Assembly (NCBI GenBank): GCA_027021445.1
Contig: JALUUH010000053.1
Location: 91,853-142,077, forward strand
DNA: 50,225 nucleotides
Direction: 5' to 3'
From: Gammaproteobacteria bacterium
GTDB taxonomy: Bacteria > Pseudomonadota > Gammaproteobacteria > S012-40
A program made the position numbers and the translations under genes. The notes below the pieces were generated by a model. The model was not told where the DNA came from. It did no database searches and saw only the letters and a list, made by a program, of their open reading frames with translations. Positions 1 to 8,964 of this stretch are shown here, piece by piece. Every line of letters starts with the position of its first letter. Position 1 is the first letter of the stretch.

Positions 1-364
1 AGTAAAAAATATAATATTGCATTAAAAACAATTAGTTATATTGTTTACGCATATTATGCCTAGATTAGAATTAAATGCTATTGCAGATATCATTAAACAC
101 TATATATAGTGTTTGACAAGCGAGCAAAAAATATGCGTTTTAGCTTCAATAGCGCATGAATTGCGGGCTGTAAGCCTAACCCTTGAAAATCTAATAAACG
201 CCCTGATTGAATATTTAGCTTTTTAAATAAGCAGCAGATGTTGACGACATCACGACTCAAGGGTCAAATGGTGTTAACAAGTCAGCATTCCAAAAGCTGC
301 GTGGTGAAAATCAGAAAAACAGCGATTAAAAGTTAATCGAAATTGAGAGGGGCGTAGGGTTTAG
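1..364. other. Left-edge intergenic region, no gene recognised
   Basis: This AT-rich stretch has no ORF with recognisable protein character and no tRNA-like fold. Its one striking element is the 20-bp palindrome listed separately. The promoter of the downstream protease must lie here. I looked for a sigmaE-type promoter (GGAACTT with a TCTGA-like -10), as is common for periplasmic proteases, and did not see one. A gene truncated by the window edge cannot be excluded. Confidence 0.4.
95..114. promoter_or_regulatory. Perfect 20-bp palindrome, possible operator
   Basis: AAACACTATATATAGTGTTT is a perfect dyad about 250 bp upstream of the Do-type protease gene. Perfect 20-bp symmetry suggests a dimeric regulator site or a small cruciform. 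No run of T follows, so it does not look like an intrinsic terminator. The regulator is unknown. Confidence 0.35.
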
Positions 365-1759
365 ATGCAGGAATGGAAAAATAGATTAGTTTTTATAGCG
401 CTGGTATTGCTGGGAGTGTCAATAGGAGGCTCCGTTTTTGCGGGCCTTTCATTATCAGCACTGAGTCAGATTGACGGGGAAGCACCTTCGTTAGCACCCA
501 TGTTAGATAACGTTACCCCTGCTGTTGTCAATATATCTACTCGGGGTCGTGTTACGGTGCAAGATAGTCCCTTGTTACGCGACCCCTTTTTTCGGCGATT
601 TTTTGATGTACCTCGACGTTCTCGCGAACGCGTCACTCAAAGCCTAGGTTCGGGCGTAGTAGTTGATGCAAAACGAGGGTTTATCCTGACCAATAGTCAC
701 GTCATCGATAAAGCTGATGAGATAACCGTTACCTTGCGTGATAAGCGAAAACTCAATGCAAAGCTTATCGGTGCGGATCGCGATACCGATGTTGCCGTTA
801 TTCAAGTCGATGCAAAAAATCTATCGCAATTGGAGTTTGCTGATTCGAATAAATTACGGGTCGGTGATTTTGCTATTGCTATTGGCAATCCATTTGGTCT
901 TGGGCAAACAGTCACTTCAGGAATTATCAGTGCGCTAGGTCGATCAGGTTTAGGAATCGAAGGCTATGAAGATTTTATCCAAACCGATGCTTCTATAAAT
1001 CCAGGAAATTCTGGGGGAGCGTTGGTTAATTTGCGCGGTCAATTAGTTGGAATAAATACTGCGATTATTTCGCCGGGTGGTGCAAATGGCGGAAATGTAG
1101 GAATTGGTTTTGCTATCCCTATTAATATGGCGGAAGAAGTCATGTTGCAATTAATTGAATTCGGAGAAGTAAAACGTGGTCGGCTAGGCGTTTATGTTCA
1201 GGATTTAACGCCTGAGCTCGCTACAGCGTTTGGTATGGCACAACGTGAGGGAGCGGTTATTTCGCAAATAGCAGAAGACTCGCCAGCGCAAAAAGCAGGA
1301 CTGAAACCTGGAGATATCATTATCGGTATTAATGGCAAGCAAGTCAGCAATTCCTCCGATCTGCGAAACTATATTGGTCTACTCCGAGCCGGTCAAAATA
1401 TCAGCATGCAAATTGTACGCAATAGCAAGAAAAAAACAGTTATCGCCGTTGTTACTGCGCAAGAAGAAATAAAAATGGAAGGAGAGAAAATTTCAAAATT
1501 ATTTACAGGAGCTGTATTTGCTTTAGCTGAAGATGTCGGAAATATGATTGATGGTTCTTCAGGAATTTATGTGCATTCTCTTGAGCGCGGTTCTGCGGCC
1601 GAAGCCGCAGGATTAAAGAAAAATGATTTTATTATGTCAGTAAATCGAATCAAGGTTCGCAACTTTCATGAATTTAAAAAGGCGCTTGTACGCAGCCGCA
1701 AAGGCACGCTTATAAACCTCATTAGAGGCGATACAGCTTTATTCATATTGATTCAGTAA
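365..1759 (+). CDS. Do/DegQ-family periplasmic serine endoprotease
   Basis: This is an HtrA-family protease for quality control of misfolded envelope proteins. An N-terminal hydrophobic segment (about residues 8-30) acts as signal peptide or anchor. The trypsin-like domain carries the catalytic triad at H112 (TNSHVI), D142 (DTDVAVIQ) and S216 (NPGNSGGAL). Two PDZ domains follow (about 270-355 and 375-460). The two PDZ domains and 464 aa fit DegP/DegQ/MucD better than single-PDZ DegS. The ATG follows GAGAGGGG-like purine-rich sequence. It stands alone on the plus strand, and a terminator-like hairpin shared with the convergent kinase gene lies downstream. The assignment between degP, degQ and mucD is not resolved, so no symbol is given. 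Confidence 0.93.
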   Translation: MQEWKNRLVFIALVLLGVSIGGSVFAGLSLSALSQIDGEAPSLAPMLDNVTPAVVNISTRGRVTVQDSPLLRDPFFRRFFDVPRRSRERVTQSLGSGVVVDAKRGFILTNSHVIDKADEITVTLRDKRKLNAKLIGADRDTDVAVIQVDAKNLSQLEFADSNKLRVGDFAIAIGNPFGLGQTVTSGIISALGRSGLGIEGYEDFIQTDASINPGNSGGALVNLRGQLVGINTAIISPGGANGGNVGIGFAIPINMAEEVMLQLIEFGEVKRGRLGVYVQDLTPELATAFGMAQREGAVISQIAEDSPAQKAGLKPGDIIIGINGKQVSNSSDLRNYIGLLRAGQNISMQIVRNSKKKTVIAVVTAQEEIKMEGEKISKLFTGAVFALAEDVGNMIDGSSGIYVHSLERGSAAEAAGLKKNDFIMSVNRIKVRNFHEFKKALVRSRKGTLINLIRGDTALFILIQ

Positions 1760-1881
1760 TAACTATTTGAAACCATAGGATTTAGACTCTCTCTATCTCC
1801 TACCAGCTTAGGGATGGGCATGCAATAACTTCTCGGTTTGGCCCTATGATATTGTAAGCGCCGCATACCGACCAGAAAGCC

Positions 1882-1925
1882 AAAAGCATCAGCTTGACTT
1901 GGCGTCACTGATGCTTTTAGTTTTG
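1882..1925. terminator. Bidirectional intrinsic terminator
   Basis: An 11-bp perfect stem (AAAAGCATCAG / CTGATGCTTTT) encloses a 16-nt loop, with A/T tracts on both sides. It lies between the convergent protease and kinase genes, so it can stop transcription from either direction. Confidence 0.75.
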
Positions 1926-1950
1926 TTAGTACAAAGGTCCCACAATAAAA

Positions 1951-2895
1951 TTAAGCAATGGCATGTAGTTTTTTGCCAAAGGTTTTTTCATAACGCGCAG
2001 CAAATTCTGCTTTGCTGTAAGAATGGTTTTGCGGGCCATGTGTTTCTATTTTAATTGCGCCACATAAAGAAGCGATTCTGCCCGTTGTTTCCCAGTCTAA
2101 ATCATTGCTGAGACCAAAAAGGATACCCGCCCTATATGCATCACCACAGCCCGTGGGATCACTTAATTCACTGGTATCTGCCGCAGGAATTTCATAGCGA
2201 TGTTTGGTGGTGTAAATATGCGAGCCTTCTCCACCTAGCGTTACAATATAAGCATCTACGCGTTCCGCAATTTCATGAGGTGTTAAACCTGTACGCTGTT
2301 GTAGCATTTCAGCTTCGTAATCGTTAACAGTTACCCACGTTGCTTGATCGATAAATGTTTTTAAATCGTTACCGTCAAACATCGGCAAGCCTTGGCCTGG
2401 ATCAAAGATAAATGGAATATTAGCTTCTTTGAATTGTCGCGCATGTTCAATCATGCCGTCACGACCATCCGGGGAAATGATACCTATCTCAATATTTTTG
2501 GCATCCGAAACTTTATTTTCATGCGCTGAACCCATAGCACCTGGATGAAATGCGGTAATTTGATTGTCATCCAAATCGGTCGTAATGAAAGCTTGTCCAG
2601 TATAGGCATTTTCGATTATTTTGATATGAGTTGTGCTAATGCCACACTTCTCCATCCATTGTGCGTAAGTTCCAAAATCTTTACCAACAGTCGCCATTGG
2701 CAATGGATTTCCGCCGATTAAATTAAGATTATAAGCAATATTGCCCGCGCAGCCACCGAACTCTTTACGCATTTCGGGAACCAAAAATGAGACATTAATC
2801 ATATGTGTTTTATCGGCAAGAATATGTTTTTTAAATTGATCGGGAAATACCATTACAGTATCAAAAGCGTAAGATCCACAAATGAGTGCAGTCAT
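1951..2895 (-). CDS. PfkB-family carbohydrate/adenosine kinase
   Basis: This is a ribokinase-fold sugar or nucleoside kinase of 314 aa. The N-terminal substrate-binding region has the GGCAGNIAYNL motif (about 47-57). The C-terminal PfkB signature DPTGCGDAYRAG supplies the anion hole and the catalytic base D252. It resembles the proteobacterial proteins usually annotated as adenosine kinase-like, but the phosphate acceptor cannot be read from sequence. It is the last gene of the minus-strand run that begins at the glycine riboswitch. A 64-bp gap separates it from dgkA, so it may or may not share that transcript. Confidence 0.85.
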   Translation of the reverse strand: MTALICGSYAFDTVMVFPDQFKKHILADKTHMINVSFLVPEMRKEFGGCAGNIAYNLNLIGGNPLPMATVGKDFGTYAQWMEKCGISTTHIKIIENAYTGQAFITTDLDDNQITAFHPGAMGSAHENKVSDAKNIEIGIISPDGRDGMIEHARQFKEANIPFIFDPGQGLPMFDGNDLKTFIDQATWVTVNDYEAEMLQQRTGLTPHEIAERVDAYIVTLGGEGSHIYTTKHRYEIPAADTSELSDPTGCGDAYRAGILFGLSNDLDWETTGRIASLCGAIKIETHGPQNHSYSKAEFAARYEKTFGKKLHAIA

Positions 2896-2959
2896 AATTA
2901 TCCTATATGAGTTGGTTGTAAAAGCTTATAATTTTCACCAAAGGTTTAAATCATAAGCT

Positions 2960-3319
2960 TTAAATAAATAAAACTAAACCCCAGGTTGCAGCGACTAAAA
3001 CCATCGACAAAGCAACAGCCGCTGACCCAATGTCTTTTGCGCGACCGGATAACTCGTGTTGCTCCATGCCTATTCGATCAACGACTGCTTCAACCGCAGA
3101 GTTAAGTAATTCTACGATTAAAACGAGCAACAAACTACCGACTAACAATGCTTTTTCTACCCCAGAGTTGCCTAACAATAGACCTAAAGGCACGAGAATA
3201 CAAAAAAGAATAAGCTCTTGGCGAAAAGCCTCTTCATTTTTATACGCAGCCTTTAAGCCTTTCCAAGAGTAGCCTGCGGCGTCAATGAATCGCAATAATC
3301 CACGGTTATTATCAGGCAT
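2960..3319 (-). CDS. dgkA: Diacylglycerol kinase
   Basis: This small integral-membrane kinase phosphorylates diacylglycerol to phosphatidic acid, recycling lipid released by periplasmic glucan and LPS modification. At 119 aa it has the family's usual length, with three hydrophobic helices. The signature [20 protein letters not shown] (about residues 76-95) is the conserved catalytic stretch of bacterial DgkA. The ATG overlaps the end of gcvPB by 8 bp, which points to translational coupling. Phospholipid recycling has no evident link to glycine cleavage, so the pairing may be only positional. Confidence 0.95.
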   Translation of the reverse strand: MPDNNRGLLRFIDAAGYSWKGLKAAYKNEEAFRQELILFCILVPLGLLLGNSGVEKALLVGSLLLVLIVELLNSAVEAVVDRIGMEQHELSGRAKDIGSAAVALSMVLVAATWGLVLFI

Positions 3320-4772
3320 TATTTTCTTTGGCTGGCCATCGTAAATCCAATTGTTTTGCGGCTCTTACTTCATCTAAGCGACGAACCGGCATGGTCTCTG
3401 GTGCCTGGGTTACTTTGTCAGGATTTTGCTCAGCTTCTTTTTTAATCGTAGTCATGGCTGCAACAAAAGCATCCAAGACATCCTTGGTTTCAGTTTCGGT
3501 TGGTTCAATGAGTAAGCACTCAGGAACCAGTAATGGAAAATAGGTTGTTGGAGCATGGTAGCCTAAATCCAGTAAACGCTTAGCAAAATCCAAGGTTGTG
3601 ACATTTAATTCTTTGGCTTGCTTTTTAAGGGTCACGATAAATTCATGGGTGGCGCGACGGTTAGAAAATGCAAGCTCGAACCCGGCTTGTTCCAGCATTT
3701 TCATTAAATAGTTGGCGTTTAAGGTGGAATATTCGGCGATGCGTACCATGCCTTCTTTACCGAGCATTCGCGCATATATATAAGCGCGTAACAAAATTCC
3801 AGCATTGCCTGCAAATGCAGACAATCGCCCCATGGTTTGTGGAATATCATGCTCATCAAAGATTCTATAGGTATCCCCTTTCTTGCCCACAACAGGGATG
3901 GGCAAGTAAGGCAGCAAACGTTCGTTTACCCCAACCGGGCCGGAACCTGGGCCACCTCCGCCATGAGGTGTAGAGAAAGTTTTATGCAAATTCATATGAA
4001 TAACATCAAATCCCATATCGCCAGGGCGAACCTTGCCTAAGATGGCGTTTAAATTCGCACCATCGTAATACAGTAGGCCACCTGCGGCATGTACCAGCGC
4101 TGCAATTTCTTTGATGCGGCGTTCAAAAACACCAAGCGTTGAAGGATTGGTTAACATGAGTCCCGCAGTCTGTGGGCCTACTGCTGCTTTCAAGGCATCA
4201 AAATCAACATCGCCATTTTTATCAGTCGCTATTTCCTTGACCCGGTAACCGCACATAACGGCAGTCGCAGGATTGGTTCCATGAGCGGCATCGGGAATGA
4301 GGATTTCATTTCTAGCGGTATCATTGCGTGCATCATGATAGGCGCGGATCATTGCAATACCTGCAAACTCTCCTTGTGCACCAGCCATTGGCGCAAGGGA
4401 GACGGCTTGCATACCGGTAACTTCTTTTAGCATGTCTTGTAATTCATGCATGCATGCAAGAAAACCTTGCCCGAGTGAATCATCCGACTGAGGGTGGCGT
4501 GCTAAAAACCCTGGCAACATCGCGAGTGAATTACACGCACGCGGATTGTATTTCATCGTGCATGAGCCTAGCGGATAAAAATGCGTATCAATTGAAAAGT
4601 TTTTTTGTGAAAGCTGGGTATAGTGCCGAACCGCTTGTAACTCTGAGACCTCGGGTAGATATGCCCGTTTTTTTCTGCGTAATTTTTGGGGGATATCATT
4701 AAGAGTATCGGTCGTTGATATATTTTGCGCCTTGTTGATTCGCCCTTTAACGGCTAGTTCATATATGATCAT
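3312..4772 (-). CDS. gcvPB: Glycine dehydrogenase (decarboxylating) subunit 2
   Basis: This is the C-terminal half of the P-protein, here a separate subunit of 486 aa. With GcvPA it decarboxylates glycine and passes the aminomethyl group to the lipoyl arm of GcvH. The PLP-binding lysine is K264 in [19 protein letters not shown], followed by the glycine-rich loop typical of the family. The start [11 protein letters not shown] matches the usual GcvPB N-terminus. A 59-bp gap separates it from gcvPA upstream, and its end overlaps dgkA by 8 bp. It is likely under the glycine riboswitch upstream of gcvT. Confidence 0.96.
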   Translation of the reverse strand: MIIYELAVKGRINKAQNISTTDTLNDIPQKLRRKKRAYLPEVSELQAVRHYTQLSQKNFSIDTHFYPLGSCTMKYNPRACNSLAMLPGFLARHPQSDDSLGQGFLACMHELQDMLKEVTGMQAVSLAPMAGAQGEFAGIAMIRAYHDARNDTARNEILIPDAAHGTNPATAVMCGYRVKEIATDKNGDVDFDALKAAVGPQTAGLMLTNPSTLGVFERRIKEIAALVHAAGGLLYYDGANLNAILGKVRPGDMGFDVIHMNLHKTFSTPHGGGGPGSGPVGVNERLLPYLPIPVVGKKGDTYRIFDEHDIPQTMGRLSAFAGNAGILLRAYIYARMLGKEGMVRIAEYSTLNANYLMKMLEQAGFELAFSNRRATHEFIVTLKKQAKELNVTTLDFAKRLLDLGYHAPTTYFPLLVPECLLIEPTETETKDVLDAFVAAMTTIKKEAEQNPDKVTQAPETMPVRRLDEVRAAKQLDLRWPAKENNA

Positions 4773-4831
4773 GTTCTGTTCGCTTATTGATTCGTTAAGT
4801 TGCCAGAGTTTTTTTCGACTAGGGTTTAGAT

Positions 4832-6190
4832 TTAGCTCGCTATCGCTGTAGCGAGTTGCTCAGTGAAAAAATCTATCTCCTTTACTGTTCTTTTTTCGGT
4901 AGCGCATACCAGTATAGCATCGCCAAGTTCTGGATAATCTGATTTAAGATTAATCCCGCCAACAATATTATTTGCAGCAAGCTTTTTTAATACACTAGCA
5001 TTGTCGGCTGCGATGTTAATGACAGACTCATGAAAAAAACTTTGATTAAATGTGCGAGTTATTGATTTTTTACTCGTCAATTTTTCGAGCATTTTTTTGT
5101 TATTTCCGTGACTAGCGATCGCTGTTTTTTCTAATCCATCGGGTCCCATGATGGCCATATAAATAGTTGCAGCGGTTACCATTAAGCCTTGATTAGTACA
5201 GATATTGGACGTGGCTTTCGAGCGTCGAATATGTTGCTCCCGCGCTTGCAAGGTCAAGGTAAAGCCGGGTTTGCCATCAAGGTCTAGTGTGCGTCCAACG
5301 ATACGTCCTGGCATTTGCCGAACCAGTGCTTGTTTGCAGGTTAAGAAACCAAAATAAGGTCCGCCAGATGACATCGGAATTCCTAGAGGCTGACCTTCGC
5401 CACAAGCAATATCTGCCCCTTTTTCGCCCCACTCTCCCGGTGGTGTTAATATTGACAGACTTATGGGATTAACAACGGCGATAACTAATGCGCCGTGTTT
5501 GTGCGCCCAGTCGGTGAGTTCGTCTACATTTTCTAGGACGCCAAAATAATTCGGTAGAGGAATAACAACCGCTGTAATGTCACCAGGTTCAGCAGGCAAG
5601 CTAGCCATATCGATCAGGCCTTGCTGGAGATCAAAGTTGAGTTCTTCGAGTTTTATGCCCTGGTTTTTCACCAGGGTATGGGTAACTTTGCGATAAACAG
5701 GGTTTACCGTGCGGGGAACCAAAATTCGTTTGGATTTAGACTTTCTATTCGCACGAACCGCCATTAATGTGGCTTCAGCTAATGCAGAAGCACCATCGTA
5801 GAGCGAAGCATTAGAAGCATCTAAGCTCGTTAAGTTTGCGATCATGGACTGGTATTCATAAATGACTTGCAAGCTGCCTTGACTCGCTTCCGCTTGATAC
5901 GGCGTATATGCACTATAAAACTCACCTCGTGTTGCTATCTCCCATACAGCAGCAGGAATGTGATGGTCATACGCACCGCCACCGGCAAAACAAATGGGGG
6001 TGTTATCTTGATTGGCACGCTCGTGCATTAATCGAGATATTTCCATCTCGGTCAGTTGTGATGGTATATTTTTGAGTTCTGAAATTTTCAACTCAGCAGG
6101 AATTTCATCAAACAATTCTTCAATATTATCTGCGCCGATAGCGTTGAGCATTTCTTTGACTTCATAATCAGTGTGCGGGATGAATGGCAT
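4832..6190 (-). CDS. gcvPA: Glycine dehydrogenase (decarboxylating) subunit 1
   Basis: This is the N-terminal half of the split P-protein (452 aa from the ATG). It has the PLP aminotransferase fold but lacks the PLP lysine, which GcvPB carries. The ORF track begins 18 bp earlier at a TTG. The ATG giving [15 protein letters not shown] is preferred because that is the usual GcvPA N-terminus. The [18 protein letters not shown] stretch is typical of the family. A 246-bp gap containing a hairpin and a repeat-like element separates it from gcvH, so its supply may differ from that of gcvT-gcvH. Confidence 0.95.
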   Translation of the reverse strand: MPFIPHTDYEVKEMLNAIGADNIEELFDEIPAELKISELKNIPSQLTEMEISRLMHERANQDNTPICFAGGGAYDHHIPAAVWEIATRGEFYSAYTPYQAEASQGSLQVIYEYQSMIANLTSLDASNASLYDGASALAEATLMAVRANRKSKSKRILVPRTVNPVYRKVTHTLVKNQGIKLEELNFDLQQGLIDMASLPAEPGDITAVVIPLPNYFGVLENVDELTDWAHKHGALVIAVVNPISLSILTPPGEWGEKGADIACGEGQPLGIPMSSGGPYFGFLTCKQALVRQMPGRIVGRTLDLDGKPGFTLTLQAREQHIRRSKATSNICTNQGLMVTAATIYMAIMGPDGLEKTAIASHGNNKKMLEKLTSKKSITRTFNQSFFHESVINIAADNASVLKKLAANNIVGGINLKSDYPELGDAILVCATEKRTVKEIDFFTEQLATAIAS

Positions 6191-6233
6191 TTTTATATAC
6201 TCTATCAATAATTAACTTTAAGGTACTTTATGA

Positions 6234-6263
6234 GATCTATGCACGTTACAGGGTGCATAGATC
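6234..6263. repeat. Perfect 11-bp inverted repeat in the gcvH-gcvPA gap
   Basis: GATCTATGCAC and its exact complement GTGCATAGATC flank an 8-nt loop, 43 bp upstream of the gcvPA ATG. On the transcribed (minus) strand no T-run follows, so it is not a standard terminator. It may tune transcript stability or read-through within the gcv operon. Confidence 0.5.
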
Positions 6264-6377
6264 AATCGAAGTGCTGTTTAACAATCGCGGATAATGATCG
6301 GTTTGCCGGGCCTACAATAGGCAAGCCGTGGTGCGATATGGCAATACAAAAGTTGAGATGTGCTTTACTAGGGACTT

Positions 6378-6415
6378 GCCCGAGAACAGACTGACCTACT
6401 GCGAACAAGTCTGAT
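6378..6415. repeat. Small structured repeat, copy 1
   Basis: The segment has CCGAGAA, then a 6-bp stem (CAGACT / AGTCTG) around a loop containing CCTACTGCG. A second copy near 19875 has the same layout and loop but a different stem sequence that still pairs. This suggests a dispersed repeat under structural constraint. Confidence 0.4.
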
Positions 6416-6436
6416 TGCGTAGCTTTCCCGAGCTAA

Positions 6437-6832
6437 TTAATGGTCTTCCTTTGCCGCAAATTCTGCATAAGCATCAGCGTCCATAAGTTCATCCAAGTCT
6501 GCTTTATTGTGGTACCTCACCTTGAAAATCCAGCCAGCGTCGTAGGGGTCGGTGTTAATTAACTCGGGGGTGTCTGCCAGCTCTTCGTTTGCTTCTAGTA
6601 CTTCACCGCTAAAAGGGGAGTATATATCTGAAGCGGCTTTGACGGATTCAACCACAGCACAAGCCTCCGCTGCTGCCACGTCTTGACCGACATCCGGAAT
6701 TTCCACATACACAAGATCGCCTAATAGGCTTTGTGCGTGATCAGTGATGCCAATCGTTGCGGTATCGTCATCAGCTAACTCAATCCATTCGTGTGATTGT
6801 GTATACTTTAAGCCAGAAGGAATGGTGCTCAT
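6437..6832 (-). CDS. gcvH: Glycine cleavage system H protein
   Basis: This is the lipoyl carrier that shuttles the aminomethyl intermediate between the P, T and L proteins. At 131 aa it has the usual length. The lipoylation site is K65 within VESVKAASDIYSP. The N-terminus (IPSGLKYTQSHEWIE) and the C-terminal half (TPELINTDPYDAGWIFKV) are typical. It lies 51 bp downstream of gcvT in the same direction and belongs to the riboswitch-controlled operon. The L protein (lipoamide dehydrogenase) is not in this window. Confidence 0.97.
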   Translation of the reverse strand: MSTIPSGLKYTQSHEWIELADDDTATIGITDHAQSLLGDLVYVEIPDVGQDVAAAEACAVVESVKAASDIYSPFSGEVLEANEELADTPELINTDPYDAGWIFKVRYHNKADLDELMDADAYAEFAAKEDH

Positions 6833-6883
6833 GGTGTTGTCCTCGTTTATAGTGTTTTCTAAGATTTAGTGCGGATTATACAA

Positions 6884-7969
6884 TCAGTCAATGCAAGATT
6901 TACCATTGCGTACAAATACAGGCTTAACTACGCGAGCGGGTACTCGCTTGTTTCTAATTTCTACCAAGCAGTTCTTGCCGGTTTTTTTGGGTACTCGTGC
7001 TAGCGCTATGGCATGTCCGAGCGTAGGTGAAAATGTTCCACTGGTGATTTCACCTTCGCCGATGCCTTCCATCAGCACTTTTTGATGGTTGCGCAAGACG
7101 CCCTTGCCTTCAAGTATCAATCCGACGAATTTATATTTAGTCGAATTTTTAAAATTTGCAAGTGCTTCTCGACCTATAAAATTTCTATTTTCAGGTTCCC
7201 ATGCAATAGTCCATGAGAGTCCGGCTTCTAATGGAGAAATATTTTCATCCATATCAGTGCCGTATAAACTCATACCTGCTTCGAGTCTTAAGGTGTCTCG
7301 AGAGCCGAGTCCACAGGGCTTGACACCCGCGTTAGCTAGTTTGTCCCAGAATGCGGGGGCGGCCGCTGCTGGTAATAGTATTTCAAATCCATCTTCACCC
7401 GTATAGCCGGTACGTGCTACGAAAAAATCTGCGTGGGAAACTGCAAAAAAAGGCTGCAGCGCTTGCGCCTTTTCACGCAAGGTTTTATCCATAACACTTA
7501 ATGCTTTATCGCGTGCGCAGGGGCCTTGAACGGCAATCATTGCAAGCAGGTCTTGCACCTCAACTTGCACGTCAAATGGTTGGGCATGCCGGGTAATCCA
7601 CGCAAGATCCTTATCCCTGGTGCTCGCATTGACCACCGTGCGGAACCAATCGTCAGCCATGTGGTAGGTGATCAAATCGTCGATAACGCAGCCATTTTCA
7701 TTGAGCATGCAACTATATAACGCCTTGCCAGGGGTGCTTAGTTTATCGACGTTATTAGCGAGAAGCTGCTTTAGAAATGTTCTAACCTGCGGGCCGCGCA
7801 TGTCGATAACCGTCATGTGAGAAACGTCAAACATGCCAGCATCTTTGCGTACGTGGTGGTGTTCTTCGATTTGAGAGCCGTAATGGATGGGCATGTCCCA
7901 GCCTGCAAAATCGACCATTTTGCCGCTCATGTTTACGTGGTTTTGGTATAACGGAGTGTGTTTACCCAT
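6884..7969 (-). CDS. gcvT: Aminomethyltransferase (glycine cleavage T protein)
   Basis: It transfers the methylene group from the aminomethylated H protein to tetrahydrofolate, releasing ammonia. The length is 361 aa from the second ATG, chosen because [12 protein letters not shown] aligns with the usual N-terminus. The ORF-track ATG at 7981 has an AGG directly abutting it, too close to serve as ribosome site. The folate-binding GcvT domain ([19 protein letters not shown]) and a C-terminal barrel domain are both present. It is the first gene behind the tandem glycine riboswitch, so glycine should raise expression of the operon. Confidence 0.96.
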   Translation of the reverse strand: MGKHTPLYQNHVNMSGKMVDFAGWDMPIHYGSQIEEHHHVRKDAGMFDVSHMTVIDMRGPQVRTFLKQLLANNVDKLSTPGKALYSCMLNENGCVIDDLITYHMADDWFRTVVNASTRDKDLAWITRHAQPFDVQVEVQDLLAMIAVQGPCARDKALSVMDKTLREKAQALQPFFAVSHADFFVARTGYTGEDGFEILLPAAAAPAFWDKLANAGVKPCGLGSRDTLRLEAGMSLYGTDMDENISPLEAGLSWTIAWEPENRNFIGREALANFKNSTKYKFVGLILEGKGVLRNHQKVLMEGIGEGEITSGTFSPTLGHAIALARVPKKTGKNCLVEIRNKRVPARVVKPVFVRNGKSCID

Positions 7970-8021
7970 AGCGCTTCGCATCCTAGTTTAAGTACGTAAA
8001 ACAGTAAGTTAAAGTTTTTCG

Positions 8022-8213
8022 TACCCCTCTGTCCGCGTACCTGAGAGTTTAGAATGCGGTGTAAGCATTCCTCCCCTTCGGTGGATGCTTTCGAAGCATC
8101 TCTCTCCAGAGTCGACGTCACACTGAGCTGTGTGTTTCCTCTTATAGTCCCTTTTGCCTGAGCGATTCCGGGTAAGTTGCGCCTTCGGCCCCTCATTAAA
8201 GAGGTGTCTCCCA
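8022..8213 (-). ncRNA. Tandem glycine riboswitch upstream of gcvT
   Basis: Read on the minus strand, two consecutive glycine aptamers are visible. Aptamer 1 (about 8143-8213) has GGGAGACACC, the conserved GGCCGAAGG core, and CGCTCAGGCAAAAGGGAC. Aptamer 2 (about 8024-8113) has CTCTGGAGAG, CACCGAAGGGG and the closing ACTCTCAGGTACGCGGACAG. They are joined by a short linker, as in the known cooperative tandem class. The element ends about 50 nt before the gcvT ATG. No clear terminator hairpin with a T-run follows, so translational control is as likely as transcriptional control. Confidence 0.93.
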
Positions 8214-8237
8214 AAAGAAGTTATCGTCGAAAACGGA

Positions 8238-8266
8238 ATCATACCGGGTGTGACGCTAAAATCCAA
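8238..8266 (-). promoter_or_regulatory. Sigma70-like promoter of the gcv operon
   Basis: On the minus strand TTGGAT (-35) and TATGAT (-10) are separated by exactly 17 bp. Transcription would begin near 8231, about 18 nt before the first aptamer of the glycine riboswitch. That is the expected position for the gcv leader. Confidence 0.65.
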
Positions 8267-8347
8267 ATTTTAAGCCGAAAAAGAAATTATGAGCAAACCA
8301 TCAGCGAGGTCATAAAAAACGACAACATTGATTCAGCTGAAATGATT

Positions 8348-8752
8348 TTAGCGGTCTTCGATAATCCTATTTAATGCAGCGGGAATTTCTGGCCTACCTC
8401 TTTGGTTTAAAGCAGTACCAATAATTTTTCCTTTAACCATCACGCGATTATCTGCAATGCGTAAAACATTTTGATAAAATGCAAATCTAACTTTGGATTC
8501 ACGCTCAAGTTTCAAGTCAACAATAAACGTGTCGCCACTTTTCAGGGGTGATTTATAGTCAAGCTCGGCGCGCACAACAACAAGGTGAATACCCTTTTTG
8601 GCATATTCTGCGAAATCGACACCCGCTTGTTTCAAAAACTCGTGGCGCGCATGTTCCAAATAATTTTGATAAACTGCATTATTAACGATACCTTGAATAT
8701 CACATTCATAATCTCTCACCGCTAATTGAATTGAAAATACTTCGTTTGACAC
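8348..8752 (-). CDS. Acyl-CoA thioesterase, 4HBT/YbgC-like
   Basis: This is a single hot-dog-fold thioesterase of 134 aa. The N-terminal motif YECDIQGIVNNAVYQNYLEH has the Y-D-x-x-G-x-V-x-N-x-x-Y layout of the 4-hydroxybenzoyl-CoA thioesterase family. The aspartate that is usually catalytic sits at about residue 17. It is not in a tol-pal context, so YbgC itself is unlikely. The substrate is unknown, with a fatty acyl-CoA or small acyl-CoA most likely. It is monocistronic between the gcv leader and rep. Confidence 0.85.
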   Translation of the reverse strand: MSNEVFSIQLAVRDYECDIQGIVNNAVYQNYLEHARHEFLKQAGVDFAEYAKKGIHLVVVRAELDYKSPLKSGDTFIVDLKLERESKVRFAFYQNVLRIADNRVMVKGKIIGTALNQRGRPEIPAALNRIIEDR

Positions 8753-8785
8753 AAAAACCCCACCATGTAATCAATAGAATAAAAC

Positions 8786-8835
8786 AGGGTCAGACTCGAT
8801 ATAATTTTGATAAATATATCGAGTCTAATAACCCT
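8786..8835. repeat. Long hairpin between rep and the thioesterase gene
   Basis: AGACTCGATATA pairs perfectly with TATATCGAGTCT around an 11-nt loop, extended by AGGGT/ACCCT after small bulges. On the minus strand CCCTGTTTTATT follows, so it may terminate rep transcription. The GGGTCAGACTCGA end also resembles termini I associate with REP-associated tyrosine transposase elements. That second reading is from memory and unverified. Confidence 0.45.
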
Positions 8836-8911
8836 ATAGCCAGTCTCCTCAAGTTCGATGTCTGTCAACTAAACTCAATATTGTAGCATTCAAAAACCCA
8901 AGGAAACTGAA

Positions 8912-8964
8912 ATGAAATTATACGTCGGAATTAACCTACACCCAAATAACACAGCTGTCACTCT
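8912..8964 (+). pseudogene. IS110-family transposase N-terminal remnant
   Basis: An ATG preceded by AAGGAAACTGAA opens a frame reading MKLYVGINLHPNNTAVTL, which matches the opening of IS110-type transposases (MK-Y-VGIDLH-NN). The match ends within the 3' end of rep, and nothing downstream looks like the RuvC-like or Tnp20 parts of the enzyme. It is read as the 5' scrap of an insertion sequence that abutted rep. The catalytic D of VGID is N here. The call rests on about 18 residues. Confidence 0.45.

Noticed and set aside
6234-6263. Hairpin before gcvPA as an intrinsic terminator
   Set aside because: No T-run follows on the transcribed strand, and it would cut gcvPA and gcvPB off from their operon.
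7933-8266. Minus-strand ORFs of 93 and 85 aa over the gcvT leader
   Set aside because: They coincide with the tandem glycine riboswitch, whose conserved bases explain the sequence; no protein family character.
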